Source: Paratrimastix pyriformis (taxonomy: Eukaryota > Preaxostyla > Paratrimastigidae). From it: a stretch of 64,000 nucleotides of DNA. Under the pieces are notes generated by a model. The model was not told where the DNA came from and did not search any database. It saw nothing but the letters and a program-made list of their open reading frames with translations. The stretch lies in contig JAPMOS010000080.1 in NCBI GenBank assembly GCA_027972325.1, positions 1 to 64,000 of the forward strand, written 5' to 3'. Position numbers and translations under genes: made by a program. This document shows positions 11,100-21,027 of this stretch, piece after piece (the stretch's first letter is position 1; each line of letters starts with the position of its first letter).

Positions 11100-11545
11100 T
11101 GGGAGCCGAATGACCGAGAAATGCCCAACAAACGGTGCCGACCTTGAAGAAGGCCCCCCAGGCCCATCAGGTCGTCCAAAGGGCGGCGGGGCCAGCTCGG
11201 GGTGGGTTCCGTCCGGTGTCGTCTGGAAGGTGGGGTGATGGTGGTGGGTAGTGGAGACCTTCGAAAGAAGCGTGCTATGGTGGGCACCGTCATCGCGCGC
11301 GCTTGATTTTGGAGCACACGAGGCACATCGGCGATGTCCCGCTGGGCGCGGCTTCTTCGATGGCGGGACCGGATTACAGGATGCCGCGCGGAACGATGTT
11401 GTGAGCCTCGCCACCATCGGAACAATTCTCCACGAACAGTGCGGAACTTCAAGGTTCAGACACCTCCTGATCCTCCTCCATCATTCAATCAAGAGAGAAA
11501 CAGTTCGCCAGAGAAAATATTGCCGGTACGCCCCCGCAGGTGAGT
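11100..11545. other. conserved low-copy block E (U1)
   Basis: Unusually well conserved non-repetitive block, also at 22380-22690, 35955-36290 and 59345-59700. The minus strand can read LDDLMGLGG and PMCLVC...TTARFF. The plus strand can read TVRNFKVQTPPDPPPSF and CRYAPAG before a perfect GTGAGTG donor at 11540. Both strands are open in U3 and U4. In U1 both frames are broken. The function and the coding strand are unresolved. Confidence 0.4.
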
Positions 11546-11770
11546 GCAACTGTGTCTCAGGGCTGTCAATTCGTTTGTGGCCATTTTCCGCTTCCGTGGG
11601 TCGCTTTTTTGCTACCTAATATCCTTGACCACAATCTCGGAGACCTTGTTTTCATTCTGGTTTGCGTTCTGCTTTTCTTGTCAGCATTCAATTACTTTTT
11701 TTTGTTGCTCCTTTCAGAGGACGATTCCAGTGCAAATCCCCTGTTGTTTCTTTCAAAACACCCAGGACTC
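11546..11770 (+). other. intron and candidate second exon of block E (U1)
   Basis: After the GTGAGTG donor an AT-richer intron of about 178 nt ends in a pyrimidine tract and CTTTCAG. Sequence from 11718 reads RTIPVQIPCCFFQNTQDS. The same intron and acceptor occur in U3 (inverted, 35700-35878) and U4 (59767-59947). Confidence 0.4.
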
Positions 11771-11869
11771 ACCGTGCGCATGTGTGGACCGACCCGCCAT
11801 GCGCATGTCCACCGATCCCATGGACCCGCCCCGGCCGAGGAGGTCCGCCCAGGACATGCCCATGCCCCC

Positions 11870-12330
11870 ATGCCACCCCATGCCCGCCCATGCCCCCATG
11901 CACCCATGCACCCATGCCCCCATGCACCCATGCACCCATGCACCCATGCACCCATGCACCCATGCACCCCCATGCCCCGTTCCCCCCTTCCTCCCTTCCT
12001 CCCTTCCTCCCATTCCTCCCATTCCTCCCATTCCTCCCATTCCTCCCATTCCTCCCATTCCTCTCATTCCCCATGCCCCCATGCCCCCATGCCCCATGCC
12101 CCCATGCCCCATGCCCCCATGCCCCCCATGGCCCCCATGGCCCCCATGGCCCCCATTCCCCCATTCACATTTTCGCCCCCTTCCATCCACGAACTCACTC
12201 AGACTGGACACATCCATTCATTACATCCCCGACACAGACTGGACACACCCATTCATTACATCCCCGACACAGACTGGACACACACCCACACATCCCATAC
12301 CCGACACATCCCTGACACACGACACAGACC
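11870..12330. repeat. (CCCATG)n, (CATTCCTCC)n and CCGACACAGACTGGACACAC minisatellites
   Basis: Three adjoining simple-sequence arrays. Equivalent, shorter arrays are at 20085-20340 (U2), 35220-35350 (U3) and 60270-60430 (U4). No exon is seen. Confidence 0.9.
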
Positions 12331-12344
12331 CGACCTGGGGGTGG

Positions 12345-12490
12345 AGCCACATGGGGGGATAGCCACCTGCGGGTAGAGGCCCGAGGGGTATAGCCACCCG
12401 GGGATGGGGATAGCCACCCGGGGATGGGGATAGCCACCCAATGGGGAGAGCCACCCGATGGGGAAGGCCACCTTCCCGGGTATCGCCACT
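12345..12490. repeat. GGGGATAGCCACCC minisatellite (U1)
   Basis: Tandem units of about 15-20 bp. Copies are at 19845-19960 (U2), 35010-35110 (U3) and 60480-60690 (U4), where the array is longest. Confidence 0.9.
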
Positions 12491-12599
12491 TGGGGAGGGG
12501 GTCCAGCGACCCACCCCTGACGATGGCATCCCCTGGGACGTTCTTCCTGCGTGGTGGTGGTGGTGGTGTGGCTGGATGGTGGCTGGGGGGCAGGCGCGT

Positions 12600-12900
12600 G
12601 ACGATGCCATCCTCACCTCTTCCTGTCTGGTCTGGGTGATGATAGTCATCCTCACCTCTTCCTGTCTGGTCTGGTCTGGGTGATGGTAGTCATCCTCACC
12701 TCTTCCTGTCTGGTCTGGTCTGGGTGATGGTAGTCATCCTCACCTCTTCCTGTCTGGTCTGGGTGATGGGTGATGGTAGTCATCCTCACCTCTTCCTGTC
12801 TGGTCTGGTCTGGGTGATGGTAGTCATCCTCACCTCTTTCTGTCTGGTCTGGGTGATGATAGTCATCCTCACCTCTTCCTGTCTGGTCTGGGTGATGGGT
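12600..12900. repeat. TCACCTCTTCCTGTCTGGTC minisatellite (U1)
   Basis: About seven tandem units of 37-50 bp with GGGTGATGGTAGTCATCC linkers. An inverted array of about five units is in U3 (34690-34880). U2 and U4 have essentially one or two units. Confidence 0.9.
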
Positions 12901-12919
12901 GGGTGGTTGGGGGGCAGGT

Positions 12920-13065
12920 GCGTGACGATGACCAGTGGACGGCTGGGGTCCTTGTGTGTGGGGCCCGAGGTGAGGTGGTCATCACCGACGATCGACGGGT
13001 CCGTCCCCCGGGGGATGAGCCTCCCGTGTTGGGGCCCCAATCGCAATCGGGGGCTGTGGGGCTGG
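12920..13065 (+). CDS. candidate exon, unknown protein (U1)
   Basis: Between GGGGGCAG and the next repeat the plus strand reads VRDDDQWTAGVLVCGARGEV, then VIT. The same reading occurs in U3 and U4, where it continues ETIDGSVPRG; here a base loss shifts the continuation. The minus strand is also open, so the strand is uncertain. No family is recognised. Confidence 0.3.
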
Positions 13066-13279
13066 GGGTGGGAGCGCCTTCTTATTCGGGCCGCGAGGTG
13101 GCCCTGACATCACGGGCCCCGATTTCTCCCACCCATCGCCCAGCTGGGCGATCGGATGGCGGACCAGCCCACACGCCGGCGCGCCCCTTTCCCCATTCGC
13201 TCACTTCACCCCCCACGCTGGCCCCTCTTCACCTCACCCCCTCACCCCCCCACCCACACCACCCACCACCCACAGCACC

Positions 13280-13310
<31 letters not shown>

Positions 13311-13344
13311 CATCATCATCACCACCCACCACCCACCACCCACC

Positions 13345-13800
13345 AGCCCACAGACAGCGGGAGCTGCTGCCGGACGGGGTCGGTGTGTCCGCCCGGACGC
13401 ACAGCTCGCTCGCCCCGCCCGCCAGGCCTCCTTGGGGCCGATCAAGTCCCCGTCGGCCGAGCTGACCGGCCGCCAGCTGGCCCCGAGGTGGTCGTGCGGG
13501 GGGCTGCCCTGCCGCCGGGGCCAGCGGGAGGAGGTCGCGCTCTTCGGGGGTCCCGTCATCATCATCATCATCATCATCTGGGCCATCGTCTGGAGGGCCA
13601 GCGGGACGAGGTCGCGCTCTTCGTGGTCCAGTCATCATCATCATCATCACACACGACGCATACCCGACTGCCCTGCCGCCGGGCGGCTCGTGCCCCAGCT
13701 GGACGAGGTCGCGCTCTTCGGGGAGACCATGGTCCGCATTGGGGGCGGGCTGCCTGTGTCTGTGCCGCTGGGTCGGTATCTGATGATGATGGTGGGGGGG
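13345..13800 (+). CDS. candidate exons with repeated EVALFG motif (U1)
   Basis: Plus-strand segments SLGPIKSPSAELTGRQLAPR, GQREEVALFG, a second GQRDEVALF and PQLDEVALFGETMVRIG follow each other, separated by short (ATC)n tracts. All four units have a version. The triple motif suggests an internal protein repeat, but opposite-strand frames (EERDLLPLA) are also open and copies differ by single-base indels. I do not recognise a family. Confidence 0.3.
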
Positions 13801-14195
13801 GGGGGGGGGGGCGAGGGGCAACATACACGACACATACACGACACGACACATACACAGACTCCCCCCCCCCCCCCCCCCGTGGGTGGGGTGGGGTGGGGGA
13901 GCGTCGGAAGAGCCCGAGGCCTTCCGCGCGTACCGGCATCATCAGCATCATTGTTGCCTACCGCCAGCTGGGGCTGCCCTGCCTCCCCCCTCCCCCCGTC
14001 CCCTTCTCGTGTGATGTGTCACGTCATGACAAATTCCCTGACACACACCCATGACTCTCTGGCTTTTGTTTTCCCGTTACTTCTTTCCCTCTTTCCTCCA
14101 CACACCCATGACGCATCGGACACACACGACCGAACCACCACCCGGCCCCTGCCCCGATCCACGTCCCCACCCACCACCCACCCTCACCACCTCAC
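13801..14195. other. G/C-run region, unassigned
   Basis: Contains GACACATACACGAC repeats, long C and G runs, and a small conserved segment near 13935-13985 readable as GIISIIVAYRQLGLPC in U1. Versions with substitutions and a 3-nt indel occur in U2 and U4. No gene can be assigned. Confidence 0.3.
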
Positions 14196-14300
14196 CCCTC
14201 CGGGCTGGTGCAGACCCACCGAGCGGATGAACACTTTGGCCACACTGCTCACTGCTGGACCGGCTCGGGCTGCCCTCGGCCCCACGCGCTCTGCGTCTCC
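14196..14300 (-). CDS. unknown gene 'Q', SSVAKVFIRSVGLHQP exon (U1)
   Basis: A 105-nt minus-strand segment reads GDAERVGPRAARAGPAVSSV, then AKVFIRSVGLHQPGG, and ends at GTGAGG. U2 (18389-18493) and U4 (61988-62090) encode almost the same residues, with F/I and V/A differences, and share the GTGAGG donor. U1 and U2 have the same length; U4 is 2 nt shorter at the donor. No known family is recognised. It lies downstream of the QLRRMVKDED exon on the same strand. Confidence 0.45.
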
Positions 14301-14449
14301 CTGGTCGGCATCTCCATCGCCCCCCCCCCCCCCCCCCCCCGCCGATGTGTGCCTGTGTGCCTGTGTGCCCCTCCCTGGCCGGCATCCGCCCTGACTCGCC
14401 CTGCCCGGGTTTGTGTCTGGCTGTCTCATCTCCCCTCAGCCCCCCTGTC

Positions 14450-14730
14450 CCCACACAGACACATCGGACGTCGGCATGGCTGATATTCCCCCTGCCGATG
14501 GCCCCGCCCCACACAGAGACACATCGAACGTCGGCATCATCGCGCAGCCCTCCCTTGGCCAGATTCCCGCTCGTGGTCTGCATCACCCCTCGCTGATCTT
14601 CCCCCTGGCGATCTTCTCCATCTGTCCATGTCCCCACGTCCCTTCCCCCCAGATGTCGATATCCCCAGATGTCGATATTCCCCCCAGATGTCGATACACC
14701 CCAGATGTCGATATTCCCCCCCGTTCTTTT
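14450..14730. repeat. CACATCGGACGTCGGCATGG and AGATGTCGATATTCCCCCC minisatellites (U1)
   Basis: Two adjoining arrays: about two units of a ~65-bp repeat, then three or four units of the 19-bp repeat. The 19-bp array is hugely expanded in U2 (16900-17995) and U4 (62825-63310). Confidence 0.9.
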
Positions 14731-14799
14731 CCCACCTCTCCACGTCGCCATCCCGTTCACATTGCCTCCTCCCTCCCCCTGCTCCTCCTCCTCCTCCGC

Positions 14800-15000
14800 C
14801 CCCAACAACTATCCAGACCGGGGTGGGGCAGCCGGCTGTGGGGCCTGGCCACGGCTGCCTCGGACTTCGTCCGACTTGCGCGATCAGCCTGACCGACGAG
14901 GCGCCCCTGCCCTGCTCCGAGCCGGCCCGCCCGGCCGAGCGGCGAGGGGGCAAGTCGGCCGCCGCGCACTGGGCCCACCATCGACCCCACCCACACCCCA
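14800..15000. other. conserved GC block in gene Q region (U1)
   Basis: Low-copy block shared with U2 (16590-16790, inverted) and U4 (63640-63830). Several frames are open (for example SLTDEAPLPCSEPARPAERR on plus). A single-base difference between units shifts each, so a coding frame cannot be chosen. Confidence 0.3.
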
Positions 15001-15009
15001 GCGACCTCA

Positions 15010-15110
15010 CCCAACCTCCCGATTGACCCCCTGGAAGCATTTCCCCCTCTTTTCTTCGTCCTTCACCATCCGTCTCAACTTGTCGAAGCTCAGAGGCCTG
15101 GCGTCCTCCT
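15010..15110 (-). CDS. unknown gene 'Q', LRRMVKDE exon (U1)
   Basis: The minus strand reads DKLRRMVKDEEKRGKCFQGV, then NRE, before a GTTGGGTGAGG donor region. U2 (16490-16572) and U4 (63835-63905) encode the same peptide with D/E and K/R changes. The conservative changes support coding. The product is unknown. Confidence 0.5.
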
Positions 15111-15452
15111 CCCTTTGTCAGGCGTGGTGCGGGAAGGGATCGATGAAAAGGGTCGCGCGGAATGAGGTGGGGGGGAGACGTGGAAGAAATGGACTGGAGA
15201 GAGGTGCATGCTGCTGCAATTCCCTTCGCGAACATTAATGGAAAAACGTGTTGGCCTTGGAGGAAGGTGGCAATGGCAAGATGAGGTTCTCAAGATGATG
15301 TTGAAAGCGGGGAAGGGGGAAGCGGAAGAAAGGGAATTTTTTTTGACCGAAAGTGTACCTTTTGAAGCGACGAATTCGCCTCCGACGCCGACGAGCCTCA
15401 CAACCACCGAGCCGGGAAAACAGCCCGTGTCAAGAAAAATAGGGGGACTCAC

Positions 15453-15545
15453 CGCGTGGTTTTGTTGGCAGAGCTCGAGAAGCAAAAATCATCGATTGCT
15501 GATCCCCTGATGTCGTCGGACGCAGTTTCATCGCCGTGCTCGCCT
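15453..15545 (-). CDS. unknown gene 'Q', first conserved exon (U1)
   Basis: Minus-strand exon ending ...AACCACGCG before a GTGAGTCCCCC donor at 15452. U2 (16005-16070) has the same exon with frame DETASDDIRESIADLLLAEL before the donor. In U1 indels disturb that frame. It overlaps the start of the RING gene on the opposite strand, a head-to-head arrangement. Confidence 0.4.
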
Positions 15546-15985
15546 TCTGATTGTCCTTTCAGCACCACAGAGTGCGGAACTTTCTTGGAATATATTGATC
15601 CGCCCCCCATTGCCGCCCTCTGGAAATGTCCCGTTTGCGAGCAGCACCTGGAAGATCCGGTGGTGCTCCAATGTGGTCTGTGAAATGATGGGACTTTCTT
15701 GCGAACACAAACACTCGACATCTGGCTGCGGCGTTAGGTCACAATGTCTGCCGCCGATGCGTGCCTTCCGACCATCTCTGCCCGACCCCCGGCTGCGGGA
15801 AGCACTTTGATGCGTCTGTCGTTGTTTTTCCACGAATCCCGAAAAAAAAAACCACTCACGACTCTTCATTTTCCTCTTGCATCACCTCCTCCGACAATCA
15901 CCGACAATCTGCTTTCGGTTGCACCCCAGTGCCATCCCCAACCCTGGCGTGGAGTGGACGGTGCGAGGGATCAAGGTGCACTGCC
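15510..15985 (+). pseudogene. RING finger gene, 5' exons only (loop of palindrome U1/U2)
   Basis: Exon 1 from ATG 15510 to 15675 reads MSSDAVSSPCSPSDCPF, then TTECGTFLEYIDPPP and WKCPVCEQHLEDPVVLQC. Intron 15676-15737 splits the codon before GHNVCRRCVPSDHLCPTPGC (exon 2, 15738-15813). Together these give the RING spacing C-x2-C-x11-C-x-H-x2-C-x2-C followed by a C-x4-C pair. Exon 3 begins at 15930 and is cut at about 15985, inside the TRAF exon, where inverted gene-Q sequence starts. The donors are GTCTGTG and GTCTGTC. RING fingers bind zinc and usually recruit E2 ubiquitin-conjugating enzymes. Confidence 0.8.
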
Positions 15986-16004
15986 CACGGCGATGAAACT
16001 GCGT

Positions 16005-16073
16005 CCGACGACATCAGGGAATCAATCGCTGATTTGCTTCTTGCCGAGCTCTGCCAACAAAACCACGCGGTGA
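16005..16073 (+). CDS. unknown gene 'Q', first conserved exon (U2)
   Basis: Plus-strand copy of the exon at 15453. Reads DETASDDIRESIADLLLAEL then CQQNHA, followed by a perfect GTGAGTCCCCC donor. Its 5' side is the palindrome junction, so its own upstream sequence is missing. Confidence 0.45.
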   Translation, partial: PTTSGNQSLICFLPSSANKTTR

Positions 16074-16485
16074 GTCCCCCTATTTTCCTGACATCTTTCT
16101 TTCTTCCCTCACCCCTTTCATCGTTCTTCTCCGGCAATTGCCCCATTGTCCCCGGGCCAACACGTTTTTCCCCCTTCCCGGGTGGTTGTGCGGCTCGTCG
16201 GTGTCGGAGGCGAATTCGTCGTAGCTTCAAAAGATACACTTTCGGCCAAAAAAAATCCCTTTTCTTCCGCTTCCCCTTCCCCGCTCCCAACTTCATTTTG
16301 AGATCCTCATCTTGCCATTGCCACCTTCCTCCAAGGCCAACACGTTTTTCCTTGAATGTTCGCGAAGGGAATTGCAGCAGCACTCTCCCGTCCATTTCTT
16401 CCACGTCTCCCCCACCTCATTCCGCGCGACCCTTTTCATCGTCCCTTCCCGCACCGCCTGACAACAAAGGGAGGGAGGACGCCAA
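16074..16485 (+). other. conserved intron of gene Q (U2)
   Basis: Pyrimidine-rich, lower-GC stretch nearly matching the reverse complement of 15110-15452. It contains CCAACACGTTTTTCC twice. No exon is seen. Confidence 0.4.
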
Positions 16486-16489
16486 ACCT

Positions 16490-16572
16490 CTGATCTTGGA
16501 CCAGTTGAGACGGATGGTGAAGGACGAAGACAAGAGAGGGAGATGCTTCCAGGGGCTCAATCGGGAGGGTGG
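16490..16572 (+). CDS. unknown gene 'Q', LRRMVKDE exon (U2)
   Basis: Reads ILDQLRRMVKDEDKRGRCFQ then GLNREG, ending at GTGGGTGAGG. Peptide conservation with U1 and U4 supports the frame. No family recognised. Confidence 0.5.
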
Positions 16573-16899
16573 GTGAGGTCGCTGGGGGCGTGGGTGGGGT
16601 CGATGGTGGGCCAGTGCGCGGCGGCCGACTTGCCCCCTCGCCGCTCGGCCGGGCGGGCCGGCTCGGAGCAGGGCAGGGGCGCCTCGTCGGTCAGGCTGAT
16701 CGTGCAAGTCGGACGAAGTCCGAGGCAGCCGTGGCCAGGCCCCACAGCCGGCTGCCCCACCCCGGTCTGGATAGTTGTTGGGGGCGGAGGAGGAGGGAGA
16801 GCAGGGGGAGGAGGAGGAGGGAGGAGCGGGGGGAGGGGGAGGAGGGGAGGGAGGAGGAACGGGATTGCGACGTGGAGACAGAGGTGGGAAAAGAACGGG

Positions 16900-17995
16900 G
16901 GGGAACATCGACATCTGGGGGGGGATATCGACATCTGGGGGGAATATCGACATCTGGGGGGGGATATCGACATCTGGGGGGAACATCGACATCTGGGGGG
17001 AACATCGACATCTGGGGGGATATCGACATCTGGGGGGAATATCGACATCTGGGGGGAATATCGACATCTGGGGGGAATATCGACATCTGGGGGGAACATC
17101 GACATCTGGGGGGAACATCGACATCTGGGGGGAATATCGACGCAGGGGGGAATATCGACATCTGGGGGGAATATCGACATCTGGGGGGAATATCGACATC
17201 TGGGGAATATCGACATCTGGGGAATATCGACATCTGGGGGAACATCGACATCTGGGGGAATATCGACGCAGGGGGAATATCGACATCTGGGGGAATATCG
17301 ACATCTGGGGGAATATCGACATCTGGGGAATATCGACATCTGGGGAATATCGACATCTGGGGAATATCGACATCTGGGGGGAATATCGACATCTGGGTGT
17401 ATCGACATCTGGGGGGAATATCGACATCTGGGGGGAATATCGACATCTGGGGGGAATATCGACGCAGGGGGGAATATCGACATCTGGGGGGAATATCGAC
17501 ATCTGGGGGGAATATCGACATCTGGGGGGAATATCGACATCTGGGGGAATATCGACATCTGGGGGAATATCGACATCTGGGGGAAAGGGACGCAGGGGGG
17601 AATATCGACATCTGGGGGGAATATCGACATCTGGGGGGAATATCGACATCTGGGGGGAATATCGACATCTGGGGGGAATATCGACATCTGGGGGGGATAT
17701 CGACATCTGGGGGGGATATCGACATCTGGGGGGAACATCGACATCTGGGGGGGATATCGACATCTGGGGGGAACATCGACATCTGGGGGGAATATCGACA
17801 TCTGGGGGAATATCGACATCTGGGGGGAATATCGACATCTGGGGGGGATATCGACATCTGGGGAACATCGACATCTGGGGGAATATCGACATCTGGGGGA
17901 ATATCGACATCTGGGGGAATATCGACATCTGGGGAATATCGACATCTGGGGGGAATATCGACGTCTGGGGAATATCGACATCTGGGGAAAGGGAC
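16900..17995. repeat. 19-bp minisatellite, GGGGGGAATATCGACATCT (U2)
   Basis: About 55 tandem units of 17-20 bp, differing in G-run length and by occasional CGCAGG or CATATCG variants. It produces long false frames on both strands (GGNIDIWGEYRHL on plus, PPDVDIPPRCRYSP on minus). U1 has only three or four units. Confidence 0.97.
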
Positions 17996-18388
17996 GTGGG
18001 GACATGGACAGATGGAGAAGATCGCCAGGGGGAAGATCAGCGAGGGGTGATGCAGACCACGAGCGGGAATCTGGCCAAGGGAGGGCTGCGCGATGATGCC
18101 GACGTTCGAGATGAGACAGCCAGACACAAACCCGGGCAGGGCGAGTCAGGGCGGATGCCGGCCAGGGAGGGAGGGGCACACAGGCACACATCGGCGGGCG
18201 GGCGAGGGGGGCGATGGAGATGCCGGCCAGGGAGACAGGGCCGTGAAGAGAACGGCAGGGCTGGGGAGGCACATAGGCGGGGAACCTCGACCCAAGGGGC
18301 GCCTCGGGTGCAACGGAGTGCCGACCAGAGAGACGGCGAGCACGTCCGTGAAGATACCGGCAAGGGTGCAAAAAGCAGTGCCCACCAG

Positions 18389-18493
18389 GGAGACGCAGAG
18401 CGCGTGGGGCCGAGGGCAGCCCGAGCCGGGCCAGCAGCGAGCAGTGTGGCCAAAGTGATCATCCGCTCGGTGGGTCTGCACCAGCCCGGAGGG
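18389..18493 (+). CDS. unknown gene 'Q', SSVAKVIIRSVGLHQP exon (U2)
   Basis: Acceptor CCCACCAG, 35 codons ending VGLHQPGG, donor GTGAGG. Same length as U1. Upstream, two diverged copies of a ~57-bp unit (ACCAGRGAGACGSMGAG) extend the open frame leftward, so the exon may have grown by tandem duplication. Confidence 0.45.
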
Positions 18494-18559
18494 GTGAGGT
18501 GGGGGTGGGGGTGGGGGGGACGTGGATCGGGGAGGGGCCGGGTGGTGGTTCGGTCGTGT

Positions 18560-19480
18560 GTGTCCTATGTGTCATGGGTGTGTGGAGGAAAGAGGGAAAG
18601 AAGTAACGGGAAAACAAAAGCCAGAGAGTCATGGGTGTGTGTCAGGGAAAGAAGTAACGGGATAACAAAAGCCAGAGAGGCATGGGTGTGTGTCAGGGAA
18701 TTTGTCATGACGTGACACACCACACGAGAAGGGGACGGGGGGGGGAGGGGGGAGGGCAGGGCAGCCCCAGCGGGCGGTAGGCAACAATGATGCTGATGAT
18801 GCCGGGACGCGCGGAAGGCCTCGGGCTCTTCCGACGCTCCCCCACCCCACCTCCCCACCCACGGGGGGGGGGAAGTCTGTGTATGTGTCGTGTATTATCA
18901 CCCCTCGCCCCCCCCCCCCCCCCTCCCATCATCAGATACCGCCAGGACCCAGCGGCACAGACACAGGGCAGCCAGCCCCCATGCGGACCATGGTCTCCCC
19001 GAAGAGCGCGACCTCGTCCAGCTGGGGCACGAGCCGCCCGGCGGCAGGGCAATCGTGTATGCGTCGTGTGTGATGATGATGATGATGACTGGACCCCGAA
19101 GAGCGCGACCTCCTCCCGCTGGCCCCGGCGGCAGGGCAGCCCCCCGCACGACCACCTCGGGGCCAGCTGGCGGCAGGTCAGCTCGGCCGACGGGGACTTG
19201 ATCGGCCCCAAGGAGGCCTGGCGGGCTGGGCGTGCGAGCTGTGCGTCCGGGCGGACACAGCGACCCCGTCCGGCAGCAGCTCCCGCTGTCTGTGGGCTGG
19301 TGGTGGGTGGGGGTGGTGGGTGGTGTGGGTGGGGGAGGGGGTGAGAGGGTGAGGGGAAGAGGGGCCAGCGTGGGGGGTGAAGTGAGCGAATGGGGAAAGG
19401 GGCGCGCCGGCGTGTCGGCTGGTCCGCCATACGATCGCCCAGCTGGGCGATGGGCGGGGGAAATCGGGGCCCGTGATGTC
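18560..19480 (-). other. unit U2 copy of the EVALFG block
   Basis: Inverted copy of 12920-14160, with the SLGPIKSPSAELT segment (about 19130-19260) and LDEVALFGETM-equivalent sequence near 19000-19030, plus C/G runs and a GTCATGGGTGTGTGTCAGGG repeat (18620-18710). Frames are shifted against U1. No intact gene is claimed. Confidence 0.35.
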
Positions 19481-19489
19481 AGTCAATAA

Positions 19490-20120
19490 GGAGCTCACCC
19501 CCCCCCCCCCCACACACACGACACACCCGATTGCGATTGGGGCCCCAACACGGGAGGCTCATCCCCCGGGGGACGGACCCGTCGATCGTCTGGGTGATGC
19601 CCACCTCACCTCGGGCCCCACACACAAAGACCCCAGCCGTCCACTGGTCAGCGTCACGCACCTGCCCCCAGCCGCCATCCATCACCCAGACCAGACAGGA
19701 AGAGGTGAGGATGACATCGTCACGCACCTGCCCCCCAGCCACCATCCAGCCACACCACCACCACCACCACGCAGGAAGAACGTCCCAGGGGATGCCATCG
19801 TCAGGGGTGGGCGGCTTGATACCCCTCAGGTGGCAAGGTGTCTATCCCCATCGGGTGGCTATCCCCATCCGATCCCCCTCGGGTGGCTCTCCCCATCGGG
19901 TGGCTATACCCCTCGGGCCTCTACCCGCAGGTGGCTATCGCCTCATGGCGCTACCTTCCCCCCATGTGGCTCTACCCCCAGGTCGGGTCTGTGTCGTGTG
20001 TCAGGGATGTGTCGGGTATGGGATGTGTGGGTGTGTGTCCAGTCTGTGTCGGGGATGTGTGAGTTCGTGGATGGAAGGGGACGAAAATTGGGGGGCATGG
20101 GGGCATGGGGGCATGGGAGG
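19490..20120 (-). repeat. U2 copies of the unit minisatellites
   Basis: Inverted equivalents of 12060-13065. The VRDDDQWTAG-like segment is changed (about 19565-19660), followed by GGTGGCTATCCCCATCGG repeats (19845-19960) and GGGCATGG repeats. Nothing coding is supported. Confidence 0.6.
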
Positions 20121-20280
20121 AATGGGGGGATTTTTTTTGGCTGTCTGCGGGTACACAGTATCTTCTTTGCCCTTTGGGCTTGAAGCCACTGTACCCTCTT
20201 GTTTGGAGACTTCTTCCAATAAGAGTGGTTTAACCAAAAAAAAAAAACAGGAATGGGGGGAATGGGGGGAATGGGGGGAA
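20121..20280. other. U2-specific insertion in the GGGAATGG array
   Basis: About 110 bp (near 20131-20250) of non-repetitive sequence with an A-rich end (CCAAAAAAAAAAAACAGG) interrupts the GGAATGGGG array. It is absent from the other units. An A-tailed insertion is possible but no terminal repeats are clear. Confidence 0.35.
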
Positions 20281-20524
20281 TGGGATGAATGGGGGAATGT
20301 GGGCATGGGGCATGGGGGCATGGGGAATGGGGGCATGGGCGGACCTCCTCGGCCGGAGGGCGGGTCCATGGGATCGGTGGACATGCGCACGGAGGGTCGG
20401 TGGACATGCACACGGTGGGGCGGTTTGAGCGCTTCCACCGGTTGGCCATCGTCTTGCCTGCCGCTTCCCCGCCCGGGGCGGGTGAGGCTCCCGAGGCAGA
20501 GGGAGCGCCGAGAATGGCGAGCAA

Positions 20525-20652
20525 GTGATCCGCTCAGCCTCGAGTAGAAACACGCCCAGGAAGGAGCGCCGACAATGGCGAGCAGAGATCCGCTCAGCCT
20601 CGAGTAGAAACACGCCCAGGAAGGAGCGCCGACAATGGCGAGCAGAGATCCG
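20525..20652. repeat. ~60-bp tandem duplication (U2)
   Basis: Two adjoining copies of GATCCGCTCAGCCTCGAGTA...GACAATGGCGAGCA. U3 and U4 have one copy, so the duplication is U2-specific. Confidence 0.9.
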
Positions 20653-20659
20653 CAATCGA

Positions 20660-21019
20660 ACACAACGAGCGCACGAACAGACCTTCAAAGGCTGCAAGAT
20701 GATGGATGATACGGCCCTTTGGTGCAGGGACAGCTCTCAAAAAGCGGGTCTCCCCTTTGAGTCCTTGGTGATTTGAAAGAAACAACAGGGGATTTGCACT
20801 GGAATCGTCCTCTGGAGCAACAAAAAAAAGTAATTGAAATGCTGAAAAAATCAAGAAAAGCAGAACGCAAACCGGAATCAAAACAAGGTCTCCAAGATTG
20901 TGGTCAAGGATATTCGGTCGCAAAGCGACCCGCGGAAGCGGAAAATGGCCACAAACAAATTGACATGCCCTGAGACACAGTTGCACTCACCTGCGGGGGC
21001 GTACCGGCAATATTTTCTC
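20660..21019 (-). other. block E intron and candidate exon (U2)
   Basis: Inverted copy of 11525-11770: candidate exon with CCTGTTGTTTCTTTCAAA, the AT-richer intron, and the CACTCACCTGCGGG donor at about 20990. Confidence 0.45.
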
Positions 21020-21027
21020 TGGCGGAC

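Noticed and set aside
12345-12900. CRISPR array
   Set aside because: Repeats are direct tandem units with short, repeat-like linkers and no unique spacers, in a eukaryotic, intron-bearing context.
16417-18715. Frames of 480-650 residues with WGEYRHLGGIST or PPDVDIPPRCRYS repeats
   Set aside because: They are produced by the 19-bp minisatellite, open on both strands and in all frames, and flanked by conserved intron sequence.
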